Origin: AE-B3B sp964543295
GTDB lineage: Bacteria > Aerophobota > Aerophobia > Aerophobales > AE-B3A
Assembly (NCBI GenBank): GCA_964543295.1
Contig: CAZIXA010000005.1
Location: 1-64,000, forward strand
Direction: 5' to 3'
Length of the DNA stretch: 64,000 nt
Positions 35,384-43,586 of this stretch are shown piece by piece (the stretch's first letter is position 1; every line of letters begins with the position of its first letter). The notes beneath the pieces were generated by a model. That model was not told where the DNA came from. It saw only the letters and a program-made list of their open reading frames with translations, and searched no databases. The position numbers were made by a program, and so were the translations under genes.

Positions 35384-36499
35384 ATGATAATTGGTGTTCC
35401 TAAAGAGATAAAAAAGGCAGAGTTTAGAGTAGCCCTAACTCCGGCAGGAGCAAGGGCTCTATCAGAGACAGGGCATAAAGTTTTGGTGGAGAAAGGAGCA
35501 GGTGAGGGAAGCAGCTTTTCCGATGAGGAGTTTCAAAAGGCTGGAGGTGAGATCATCAAGGATAAATCGAGACTTTTTGATGATGCAGAGCTTATCCTCC
35601 AGGTAAAAGAGCCCCTTCCCGAGGAATGTGGACTTTTCCATGAAGGACAGGTCCTTTTCACTTTTTTACACCTTGCAGCAGATAAAACCTTAACCGAGGC
35701 TCTTTTGAAAGCGAAAATTGTGGGAATTGCCTATGAGACTGTGCAGAAAGATGATGGCTACCTACCCCTTCTTGCTCCCATGAGTGAGATGGCGGGAAGG
35801 ATATCTCCCCTGGTTGGTTCTTTTTATCTGGCAAAGCATAGAGGTGGTTCGGGGAAGTTCATCGCAGGAGTACCGGGAGTTTCTCCGGCAAAGGTCGTGA
35901 TAATTGGTGGGGGTACAGTGGGGATAAATGCAGCCAAGATAGCAGCAGGAATGAGGGCTCAAATAGTTATTCTGGATATAAACCCTGAGAGGATGCGGTA
36001 TCTTGATGATATTATGCCTCCTAATGTTACCACTTTGATGTCAAATTCCTATAACCTGGAGAAAATCCTGCCGGATACGGATCTTTTAATTGGAGCAGCG
36101 CTGATTCCAGGAGCAAAAGCTCCCCGCCTTGTTACAAGAAAGATGCTCAAGCTTATGGGGAAAGGCTCGGTAATAGTGGATGTAGCTGTTGATCAGGGAG
36201 GGTGTGTGGAGACAACCCATCCTACCACTCAGGATGATCCGGTATTTGAGGCGGATGGCGTAGTTCATTATTGTGTTGCCAACATGCCCGGTGCTTATCC
36301 CAAAACTTCGACCTTCGCATTGACCAATGTAACCCTGCCTTACGTTTTAAAAATAGCCAACCATGGATATAAACAGGCTCTGCGTGAGGATAGAGCTTTA
36401 GCCAGCGGGATCAACCTATTTAAAGGAAAGGTTACCTGTAAGGGAATTGCAGGAGCTCATGACCTTCCCTATCATCCGGTGAAGGAGGTTCTGGGATAG
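35384..36499 (+). CDS. ald: alanine dehydrogenase
   Basis: A 371-residue NAD-linked enzyme interconverting alanine and pyruvate plus ammonia. The start MIIGVPKEIKKAEFRVAL holds the substrate-binding Arg, LQVKEP the Lys, and FTFLHLAAD the active-site His. The nucleotide loop is VVIIGGGTVGINAAKIAAGM and the second Asp is in VDVAVDQGGCVETT. Length is typical. Forms an operon with the aminotransferase. In fermenters this pair releases ammonia and NADH from amino donors. Confidence 0.93.
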   Translation: MIIGVPKEIKKAEFRVALTPAGARALSETGHKVLVEKGAGEGSSFSDEEFQKAGGEIIKDKSRLFDDAELILQVKEPLPEECGLFHEGQVLFTFLHLAADKTLTEALLKAKIVGIAYETVQKDDGYLPLLAPMSEMAGRISPLVGSFYLAKHRGGSGKFIAGVPGVSPAKVVIIGGGTVGINAAKIAAGMRAQIVILDINPERMRYLDDIMPPNVTTLMSNSYNLEKILPDTDLLIGAALIPGAKAPRLVTRKMLKLMGKGSVIVDVAVDQGGCVETTHPTTQDDPVFEADGVVHYCVANMPGAYPKTSTFALTNVTLPYVLKIANHGYKQALREDRALASGINLFKGKVTCKGIAGAHDLPYHPVKEVLG

Positions 36500-36661
36500 C
36501 GAATAAAAGATATTTTATATTGTTCTTTCTGACATAGTTCAATCTTCGTTGAAGCTGTGAAATTCTTTCTTACGATCATTCTACTTTTTCTCTTTGAAAG
36601 TTAATCTCTTGTTTAGTATTTATATGAAAGAAAGTTTTCCCAAGGGAAAAATACTGAAAAT

Positions 36662-36705
36662 TTAACTTCTCTTTTAGGAGCTTTCCACAAAAGAATGAAC
36701 AATGT
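36662..36705 (+). repeat. 44-bp dispersed repeat, copy A
   Basis: TTAACTTCTCTTTTAGGAGC and then TTTCCACAAAAGAATGAACA, ending at the start of the transposase relic. It matches copies B (37358) and C (40553). Each copy lies shortly upstream of an open reading frame. Confidence 0.55.
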
Positions 36706-37079
36706 CGAGAAACTCAAAAGGCCTTTTCCTCTACAAAAGGCTCCCCGACGAGGAGATAGAGCACAGCAACGATGCTGTTGAGATCATATTTAGCTTCTTT
36801 AAGCCTCAATATAAGGTAATGAAGGAGTTTCAAATCCTAGAAGGAGTACAGACCCATTTTAATCTCTTTACTCTAAGGCATAACTTCAGGCTTTTCCTCG
36901 GGAAAAGCGAAAGGGGTTTTCCCCCTGTCCAGCTTGAGGGACTAAATGTATCCTTAAATGAGTGGCCAGATCTTCTCTATTCAGGAGATAAAGCTATTGC
37001 AGAGGAGATTCTTTTTCTTTCTAGGAGGGCAAAAGAGGCGATTTTCTCGAAAGGTGACTGTTCAATTTTTGGTGGGTAA
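36702..37079 (+). pseudogene. transposase C-terminal remnant
   Basis: 125 codons reading SNDAVEIIFSFFKPQYKVMK, then FNLFTLRHNFRLF and GFPPVQLEG. This is the distal end of a DDE transposase of the type in which RIESFF…FKPHYKVMKEFQ is conserved. The catalytic core is missing. The gap 36500-37421 holds otherwise only repeat copies A and B and non-coding AT-rich DNA. Confidence 0.55.
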
Positions 37080-37357
37080 ACCGCATGTATTGCTGTCCAA
37101 AAAAGACCCAAGCCATTTTTTCAAAAATATACCTCAAGCCTTGCACTAGTGAGTTTTTCAGGTATTTCATCCACCAAATTTTGAACGGTTACCGCGAAAG
37201 GCGGCGCTTGACAAAAAAAGGGGTTAACGATTAGCAATGAAGTTGGATCTTTGGTAAGAAAAGAGCTAAAAATAAGGCCAGAAGGAGGTGGGAGAACAAA
37301 TATGGCCATTAGCTGGGAAATAAAAGAAGGCTTTCCGAAGAGAGAAGTGTTGAAAGA

Positions 37358-37402
37358 TTAATTTCTCTTTTTAGGAGCTTTCAGGAAAAAATGAACCATA
37401 TC
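37358..37402 (+). repeat. 45-bp dispersed repeat, copy B
   Basis: TTAATTTCTCTTTTTAGGAG and then CTTTCAGGAAAAAATGAACC. It is copy B of the repeat, 20 bp upstream of the sugar-binding-protein gene. It matches copy A across its length, and copy C over the second half. Confidence 0.6.
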
Positions 37403-37421
37403 TAATAAAGAGGAGTTAAAA

Positions 37422-38843
37422 ATGAAAAAAACGAAGAAATTCTTAGGTTTTATGATTGGATGTTTTATGATAATTGCGTTTCCTATCGCTGCGTTAGGTG
37501 TGAGCGAACAAGAGATGTGGACACAATATAAGGGAACACAAATATTTTTCCTCTCTGAAGATACACCACCTACTGCTGCGATCATGGATGTTGTGGGAGA
37601 ATTTGAAAAAAAGACAGGCATCAAGGTAAACATAACCCAGACAAAATTAGAAGATGTGGATAGCAAAGTTTTATTAGACTTTGCAGCACATGCGGGAGAT
37701 ATTCAGGTTATTTACGCAGATCCGTTTGCGATTCTGGCTCCACTCTATGGCCACTTTGTTGATCTACGTAAATTTATTGAAGATCCCACTCTTCCACAAT
37801 TACCTGTTGGATTGGACGATTTTATCCATTCACAACTTATGACGGCGGGATATATGATTGATAAGGAAAAATTATTGTGTATACCCTACGATGCTCCCAC
37901 GATGATCTGGATATACAGAAAAGATATTTTTGAAAAATATCACGACGCTTTCTATCAGGAAAAAGGATATGATTGGACCCCAGGAAAAAACCTAAGTTGG
38001 GAGCAATATTACGAGATAGCTAAGTGGATCAATGATAACGTACAAGAAGTAGATTATGGTGATGGTCATCAGGCACTTCAATATGATTCTTTGATGTGCG
38101 ACTTCAGTAATATCCTCCAGGCCTATGGTGGTACCTATTTTGAAAATCCAGATTTCGCAACATGGGGAACCGCGGTTCCAGGCAGGTGTTTAATTGACCA
38201 ACCAAATGCCATAGAGGCAGCAAAATTTTATAAGAGGTTACTGAGCATTGCACACCCCGGTAGTCTATCATGGGATTGGAATGGAGTAGCTGATGCTTTT
38301 GCCGCAGGTAAAATTGCCATGACGCCTCAGTGGCATGAGTATGCAGCAATGCTGGAGGATCCAGCCACGTCAAAAGTAGCAGGGAAAGTTGGCTATGCAC
38401 TTCTCCCCCATGGTCCAACTGGAAGAAGCGCTAATCTCTATGGAGGTACGGGGATTGGGATCAACTCTTATGCTTCAGAAATAGAACAAAAAGCGGCTTG
38501 GCTATTTATTGTTTGGGCTACAAGTCCAGAAGTTCAGAAACAACTTCTTCCTTATGGTTCAACGCCTACTAGATATTCAGTGTACGCTGATCCTGAGGTA
38601 AAGAAAGGAATTAAAGAAAAGAGTAGTCCGATTATGCTCACCTTGAATACAGTTTTGGAAGCATGGAAACCGGAAAATGTTGGTATGCAACAGGGAAAGC
38701 TTACTACCTGGGTTCCAGTAGATACAACTATTTTCACTAATTTATCGATGATGCTAACCGGGAGGAAGACTCCTGAACAGGCCATGAAAGATGCAGCAAA
38801 GAAAATAGATGACATCACCGGCTGGAGCAGATTAACAAAATGA
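37422..38843 (+). CDS. sugar ABC transporter substrate-binding protein (family 1)
   Basis: A 473-residue secreted binding protein. Residues 1-26 are a signal peptide (KKFLGFMIGCFMIIAFPIAAL). The family-1 pattern is clear: FEKKTGIKVNITQTKLEDVD, IQVIYADPF, IPYDAPTMIWIYRKDIFEKY and the closing helix region FIVWATSPEVQKQLL. The ligand is probably an oligosaccharide or polyol. AGGAG precedes the ATG. It is separated from its permeases by an IS copy and a 40-bp palindrome. Confidence 0.85.
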   Translation: MKKTKKFLGFMIGCFMIIAFPIAALGVSEQEMWTQYKGTQIFFLSEDTPPTAAIMDVVGEFEKKTGIKVNITQTKLEDVDSKVLLDFAAHAGDIQVIYADPFAILAPLYGHFVDLRKFIEDPTLPQLPVGLDDFIHSQLMTAGYMIDKEKLLCIPYDAPTMIWIYRKDIFEKYHDAFYQEKGYDWTPGKNLSWEQYYEIAKWINDNVQEVDYGDGHQALQYDSLMCDFSNILQAYGGTYFENPDFATWGTAVPGRCLIDQPNAIEAAKFYKRLLSIAHPGSLSWDWNGVADAFAAGKIAMTPQWHEYAAMLEDPATSKVAGKVGYALLPHGPTGRSANLYGGTGIGINSYASEIEQKAAWLFIVWATSPEVQKQLLPYGSTPTRYSVYADPEVKKGIKEKSSPIMLTLNTVLEAWKPENVGMQQGKLTTWVPVDTTIFTNLSMMLTGRKTPEQAMKDAAKKIDDITGWSRLTK

Positions 38844-38910
38844 ATATAGATGGTTATGCTGACATCCCTTGCTAATGGAATGGGAACGTAATGGGAAAGG
38901 ATTAAAGTGT

Positions 38911-38972
38911 TTCTTAGGCATAAGAGAGAATTCTCTCTTATGCCTAAGAAGGAAATTTTATTAGAGTTTTTT
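38911..38972 (+). terminator. 40-bp perfect palindrome with T-run
   Basis: The left arm TTCTTAGGCATAAGAGAGAA (38911-38930) is followed immediately by its exact reverse complement (38931-38950), with no spacer. GGAAATTTTATTAGAGTTTTTTT follows to 38972. As RNA it would fold to a 17-18-bp hairpin, so it probably terminates the binding-protein transcript. As DNA it could extrude a cruciform. Confidence 0.65.
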
Positions 38973-39006
38973 TAAAGAAGTTGGATATTTAGTGGAAAAA
39001 AACTAA

Positions 39007-40486
39007 CAAGACTTTGGCAAAAAGTTAAGCAAAAATAGGCTCTTTGACGCATAGATACTGGTGAAATACGTTATAGTGATTCTTTAGCCACCTTAAGAAG
39101 TGAAGGAAATTGATTTTTCTAAAAAGTGCTCTCAAGGAGATCTCCGACAGTATTTAGATTGGCTTTGAGTATTCTTTGAAAGAATCCTTTTTGTTTGCTA
39201 CACATCAAAAAGCTATGAGCAATAGAGACTGAATACCAGTGTCTCTTAATCGCTTTTAGAGTTCTTACCTGATACTGATCAAAGGCTAAGTTATCCTTAG
39301 CATCTCTATTAAAATCTTCTGTTCTCCATCGCTGGCTAAAGTGATAAACAATATCCTTATCCTTAAGGGAAAGATTATTAGTTACATAGACATCGATTCT
39401 TTTCATATCCTTAGTATAAGGATCGGGCTTGGAAATAACGATCCTCTTCTTTACCTTTCAAGAGACTGAACTCTAAAATTTGCTCCCCAGATGTATCTTT
39501 TTTCCTCCTTGCCATTCTTGTAGACCTTTGTTATTACCTGAAAGTAGCTTGGTGGAAGGGAATTGACTAACTTTTCTACAGTAAATTCCCTTCCTCATCT
39601 TCCGTCGATGCTTCTTTTTTCTTATTCGAAGCTTCTTGTTTACCCGGTAAATGATATCATCGCTCTTTAAAGTGGAGATCCAATCTTTTCTTTGGTCTCG
39701 GATAAACGATACAAAATTCTGACAAAGATACCAGTTATCGAAGAGGGCTTCTTTAAACTGGATACCCTTTTCAATGGCATCCAGTACTAGTTTTTTCCCA
39801 AGCTCGATTTTGGTAAAGAAGTCTGGAGAGTCTTCTCCTTCTTCAAATTCATCAGCGGGCACATAAGGTTCGAGATTAACAGGAAAATCTCTTATCTTGT
39901 CCACATAATAAGAGGTAACAACTACGTTGTAGTTAACAAGATCTTTCTCACTACCGGCGTACTGCAGCTTAGCTGCTTCGATCTTTGTGGCTGAATTTGA
40001 TTTCTTACAGGCAACATCATCGATTACTAAGACTCCATAAGGGTAGGATCTTGTTCGATTATCCTTTTGGATTGTCTCCATCCTTCGGTTATTCACCTTC
40101 TCTTCATTCCAGGGAGAGCTAGTTAAGAAATGGTGTAGTGAGTCGTAGTTACTCTTTGACCTATACTCGTCTATGGTTTGGATGTTGGTCCTCTTTAACT
40201 CAAGCTGAAGACCGAAGGGGTAAACCTTGAAGTTCTCAAACTGAGGCTCGATGAAAAGATCCTTAAATTCTTCCAAAAACTTCTCTAGGGATGGTGGTAT
40301 GGTAGAGATAACATTCAGCATTCTAGCCTCCCTTACAATACTTGAATATTTAAATTGTCGTATTATAAGGGATTAGAGCTATTTTATCAAAGATCCTTTG
40401 CTAAAGCCTTATACAACCGTAACGTTCTAAGCCTTTACTAATAAGGCTTTGAAGTCAATTTGGGACTAATTTTTGCCAAAGTCTTG
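39007..40486 (-). mobile_element. complete IS copy (IS4-superfamily), inactive
   Basis: The ends are perfect 17-bp inverted repeats CAAGACTTTGGCAAAAA (39007-39023, and inverted at 40470-40486). They are flanked by a 5-bp direct repeat ACTAA (39002-39006 and 40487-40491), the target duplication. The 1,480-bp body encodes one transposase on the minus strand, broken by frameshifts. The size, ends and DDE pattern fit an IS4-superfamily group such as IS701 or ISH3. It inserted between the sugar-binding protein and its permeases. Confidence 0.88.
39119..40321 (-). pseudogene. IS transposase, two frameshifts
   Basis: The N-terminal 270 residues carry the first catalytic Asp (LVIDDVACKK) and the second (LFDNWYLCQNFV). 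Near 39540 the frame shifts: the true continuation VITKVYKNGKEEKRYIWGAN reads in another frame, and near 39445 it shifts again to KRIVISKPDPYTKDMKRIDV. The C-terminal part holds FSQRWRTEDFNRDAK, the Y(2)R(3)E(6)K signature of IS4-type enzymes with Phe for Tyr. Without repair or programmed shifting the product is inactive. Confidence 0.8.
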
Positions 40487-40552
40487 ACTAAGATGAGGTC
40501 AGGGGGAAGGTGTGAAAGCAGGTAGGCTGTTAGCTAAAGATAGGGAAACTCT

Positions 40553-40598
40553 TTAATAAAAAGAAACGTTGCTTTCAGGGAAAAAATGAACCAAGTCT
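40553..40598 (+). repeat. 46-bp dispersed repeat, copy C
   Basis: The best-kept part GCTTTCAGGGAAAAAATGAA (40571-40590) followed by CCAAGTC matches copy B closely; the first half is diverged. It lies 54 bp before the permease gene and just outside the IS right end. Confidence 0.5.
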
Positions 40599-40651
40599 TT
40601 TTAAAACTTCTCTTTGTGGCAGACAAATACAAACTTTGGAGAAATGCGTAG

Positions 40652-41524
40652 ATGAAAAGAAAAATTAAATTAAATACGGAATTATTTATGCTACTACCCG
40701 TCGTGGTTATTCTAGGAATAATCACGATATATCCATTCATTTTTATGATAAAAATGAGTTTTATGAAGTACTCAACCTCCCCATCAATTCCAACCAATTA
40801 CATAGGAGGTGCTAACTGGGTTGAGTTATTCCATGATAAAGCGGTAGGTAATTCTTGGATTACGATGTTAATCTATTACGCTAGCGGAATAAGCTCTCAG
40901 TTAGTATTAGGCATAGCAATAGCACTTCTAATAGATAGTCTACCTAGAGGACAGAGTTTGTTTTCAAGTATTGTAATCATTCCAATGTTTCTTGCTCCGG
41001 TTCTCGTAGGACTCCTTTGGAAATTTTTGCTTCATGATGCATATGGTCCTTATGCTTATTATTTACACCAAATGAATCTTTTTAAGAGAATCTCTATACT
41101 TGGAAATACAAAAACAGCATTGCCTTGTATGGTAATAATGGATACGTGGGAATGGACCCCTTTAATTACGCTTATTATTTTAGCCGGGCTAAAAAGTTTA
41201 CCCACGGAAATTGTTGAAGCTTCTTTAATAGATGGTGCAAGCTACTTGCAACAACTAAGGTATATTATATTTCCCTTTTTAAAACAGGTCATTTTGGTCG
41301 CTTTATTTTTAAGAACGATGGATCTTTTTAGATTTTATACAAAGATTCTAGTTACTACGGGAGGTGGACCTGCTGATGCGACAAAGATCGTCGCTATACG
41401 AATATTTGAGAATGGTTTCCGTTTTTATAGATTAGGATATGCTAGTGCTATTGGTCTTACCCTATTACTTAGTACAGTACTTACGTCTGAAATCTTATAT
41501 AAGCGTGTGCTAAAAGGAATTTAA
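40652..41524 (+). CDS. sugar ABC transporter permease (MalF/UgpA-like)
   Basis: A 290-residue permease with six spans. The first (LLPVVVILGIITIYPFIFMI) is at 13-32. The EAA loop EIVEASLIDGASYLQQLRYI near 190 docks to the ATPase. It transports the ligand of the binding protein at 37422, from which it is now separated by the IS. Strongly AT-rich. ATG with only a weak GGAG upstream. Confidence 0.85.
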   Translation: MKRKIKLNTELFMLLPVVVILGIITIYPFIFMIKMSFMKYSTSPSIPTNYIGGANWVELFHDKAVGNSWITMLIYYASGISSQLVLGIAIALLIDSLPRGQSLFSSIVIIPMFLAPVLVGLLWKFLLHDAYGPYAYYLHQMNLFKRISILGNTKTALPCMVIMDTWEWTPLITLIILAGLKSLPTEIVEASLIDGASYLQQLRYIIFPFLKQVILVALFLRTMDLFRFYTKILVTTGGGPADATKIVAIRIFENGFRFYRLGYASAIGLTLLLSTVLTSEILYKRVLKGI

Positions 41525-41700
41525 GCATCAGCCCATCTGTGTGGTGAATAATGTCTAATAAAATCGAAAAGGGGGTTAGTTATAGGTATGAAATTTTTTT
41601 TACGTATTAAATCGAGTTTTAGATAGTAAGCGGTAACTAATTCCGTAATAAACTAAATTTAAGATCGTATTTTAAACAAAATAAGGAGTTGGAAAATAGA

Positions 41701-42528
41701 GTGGGACAAAGTAATTCTAGAATAGTGATTAATATTACGAAGTACGCACTAATTATAATTATTTTGCTTTGGATACTAGTCCCCATTTTTTGGATGATTT
41801 TAACTGCGCTAAAATCCCAAAGCGCTATGTACACTCTACCGCCGAAATGGATATTTAAACCAACTTTGTCAAATTTTAAGCATACGTGGGAAATGGGAAT
41901 CTCAAAATATCTATGGAATAGTTTAATTGCTTCTTCTTCCGCAGTCGCCATAGCTACTCTCTTGGGTTCTTTAGCCGGATATAGTTTGACTAGAGGAAAA
42001 ATCCCTAGGAGGAACGATATTGCTTTCTGGGTACTTACTACTCGCATGGCTCCAATTATTGCAGTTCTTCTTCCTCTATATATAATTTTTAGAAACCTCC
42101 ATCTTCTTAATACCCTCCTAGGACTAGTCGTGGCTTATACTACTTTTGATCTCCCTTTGGCAGTATGGATAATGGCTAGCTTTTTTAAAACAATACCTAG
42201 AGAATTAGAGGAAGCAGCACTGATTGATGGATGTGGTAAATTGAGTAGTTTTTTACGTATTAGTTTACCATTATCTGCGCCTGGTTTGGTAGCAACGGCG
42301 GTCCTTTGTTTTATCTTTGCTTGGAACGATTATGCATTTGCAGTTATCCTTACTACGTCTGATACACAAACCCTACCTGTATTTGCTGCCCGATTGATAA
42401 CTCATAGAGGAATTCAGTGGGGCATCATATTTTCCATGGGAACAATGATATTTATTCCTGTATTAATCGCCGGATGGATGATAAGAAAATATTTGGTGCG
42501 AGGTTTAACAATGGGAGCTATTAAATAA
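41701..42528 (+). CDS. sugar ABC transporter permease (MalG/UgpE-like)
   Basis: A 275-residue permease, the partner of the preceding one. The first span is near 15-35 (ALIIIILLWILVPIFWMIL), TALKSQSAMYTLPPKWIF is the family outer loop, and the EAA loop is ELEEAALIDGCGKLSSFLRI near 185. The GTG at 41701 is preferred; an in-frame TTG at 41689 lies one base past the AAGGAG site and cannot use it. No ATPase gene is adjacent, so a shared MsmK/UgpC-type ATPase encoded elsewhere is needed. Confidence 0.83.
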   Translation: MGQSNSRIVINITKYALIIIILLWILVPIFWMILTALKSQSAMYTLPPKWIFKPTLSNFKHTWEMGISKYLWNSLIASSSAVAIATLLGSLAGYSLTRGKIPRRNDIAFWVLTTRMAPIIAVLLPLYIIFRNLHLLNTLLGLVVAYTTFDLPLAVWIMASFFKTIPRELEEAALIDGCGKLSSFLRISLPLSAPGLVATAVLCFIFAWNDYAFAVILTTSDTQTLPVFAARLITHRGIQWGIIFSMGTMIFIPVLIAGWMIRKYLVRGLTMGAIK

Positions 42529-42802
42529 GTGTTAGAGTGTTACAAAAATTTGATACAGGAAGTTCTCCGTTCCTCGGAGAAAGCAAAAAGGATATTCTTC
42601 TCTATGCAGGATGAGAGGACTAGATAAATACGTGAGCATTTTTTGACTAAAAATTGAGAGAATTCAGAAAGTATCTTATCTTTTGGAGAGGAGAGAAACT
42701 AATAGTTTTGTTAAGAGGTAACTATAACAAACATCTATGGGAAAATAAATCTTAAAAAGACTGTCTATTTGACACTACCGTTATTGGAATAAGAAGAGGG
42801 AA

Positions 42803-43579
42803 ATAGGATTTGCTCAAAAGGTAGCCATAGTAACTGGGGGAGACAAGGGGATAGGTAGAGCAGTCAGTCTAAGACTAGCCAAGGAAGGTGCAGATGTCGT
42901 TATTGCCAATATTCATACTGAACGTGCCAAGGAGGTAAGAAACGAAATAAAAAAAATTGGGCGCAGATGCATAGTGATAAAGACAGATGTCACCCAGGGC
43001 AATGAGGTTAATATGATGGTGGAAAAGACAATAAAAGAATTTGGCCGAATAGATATCCTGGTAAATAACGCAGGTATCTCCTCTATGGCACCTATGGTTG
43101 ACCTTAAGGAAAGGGAATGGGACGCTAATATGAGCGTTAATGCCAAAGGCGTTTTTTTGTGCAGTAAAGCATTGGCTAAACACATGATTCAGAGGAGATC
43201 AGGTAAGATTATCAATAATGCATCGCTTGCTGCTAAAAGAGGCACACTATTTTTAGGTCACTACTCCGCTTCCAAATTTGCCGTCTTAGGTCTTACCTAT
43301 ACCATGACTATTGAACTTGCTCCCTATAGCATCACGGTGAATGCCGTCTGTCCAGGTATTGTTGAAACAGATATGATCAGAAAGGAATGGAAATGGGAAG
43401 GGGATATAAGAGGAAGGACTCCTGAGGAGGTAAGAAAGGAGGTTCTATCAACCATTCCCTTGGGTAGACTCGCTAAGCCGGAAGACGTAGGCGGAGTGGT
43501 TGATTTTTTAGCATCGAAAGATTCTGACTATATAACTGGTCAAGCTATAAATATAAATGGAGGAATGGAAAGTCACTAA
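42803..43579 (+). CDS. short-chain dehydrogenase/reductase lacking a canonical start codon
   Basis: About 258 codons of a classical SDR. The nucleotide loop TGGDKGIG is near 13-20, NNAG near 92, the catalytic Ser region is INNASLAAKRG, YSASK carries Tyr and Lys, and CPGIVETDM follows. The frame opens after a stop at 42770 and contains no ATG, GTG or TTG before the Rossmann strand. The only plausible initiator at the family's usual N-terminus is ATA 42803 (IGFAQKVAIVTGG), preceded by AGAGGG. A mutated ATG or unusual initiation is inferred. The first normal start, GTG 42974, would remove the cofactor site. Confidence 0.75.
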   Translation: MGFAQKVAIVTGGDKGIGRAVSLRLAKEGADVVIANIHTERAKEVRNEIKKIGRRCIVIKTDVTQGNEVNMMVEKTIKEFGRIDILVNNAGISSMAPMVDLKEREWDANMSVNAKGVFLCSKALAKHMIQRRSGKIINNASLAAKRGTLFLGHYSASKFAVLGLTYTMTIELAPYSITVNAVCPGIVETDMIRKEWKWEGDIRGRTPEEVRKEVLSTIPLGRLAKPEDVGGVVDFLASKDSDYITGQAININGGMESH

Positions 43580-43586
43580 AAGATGG

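Noticed and set aside
36958..37149. Small plus-strand frame after the transposase tail
   Set aside because: It overlaps the relic in another frame, lacks a ribosome-binding site and has no recognisable pattern.
42769..42792. TTGACA at 42769 as promoter of the SDR gene
   Set aside because: No acceptable -10 sequence occurs at 15-19 bp.
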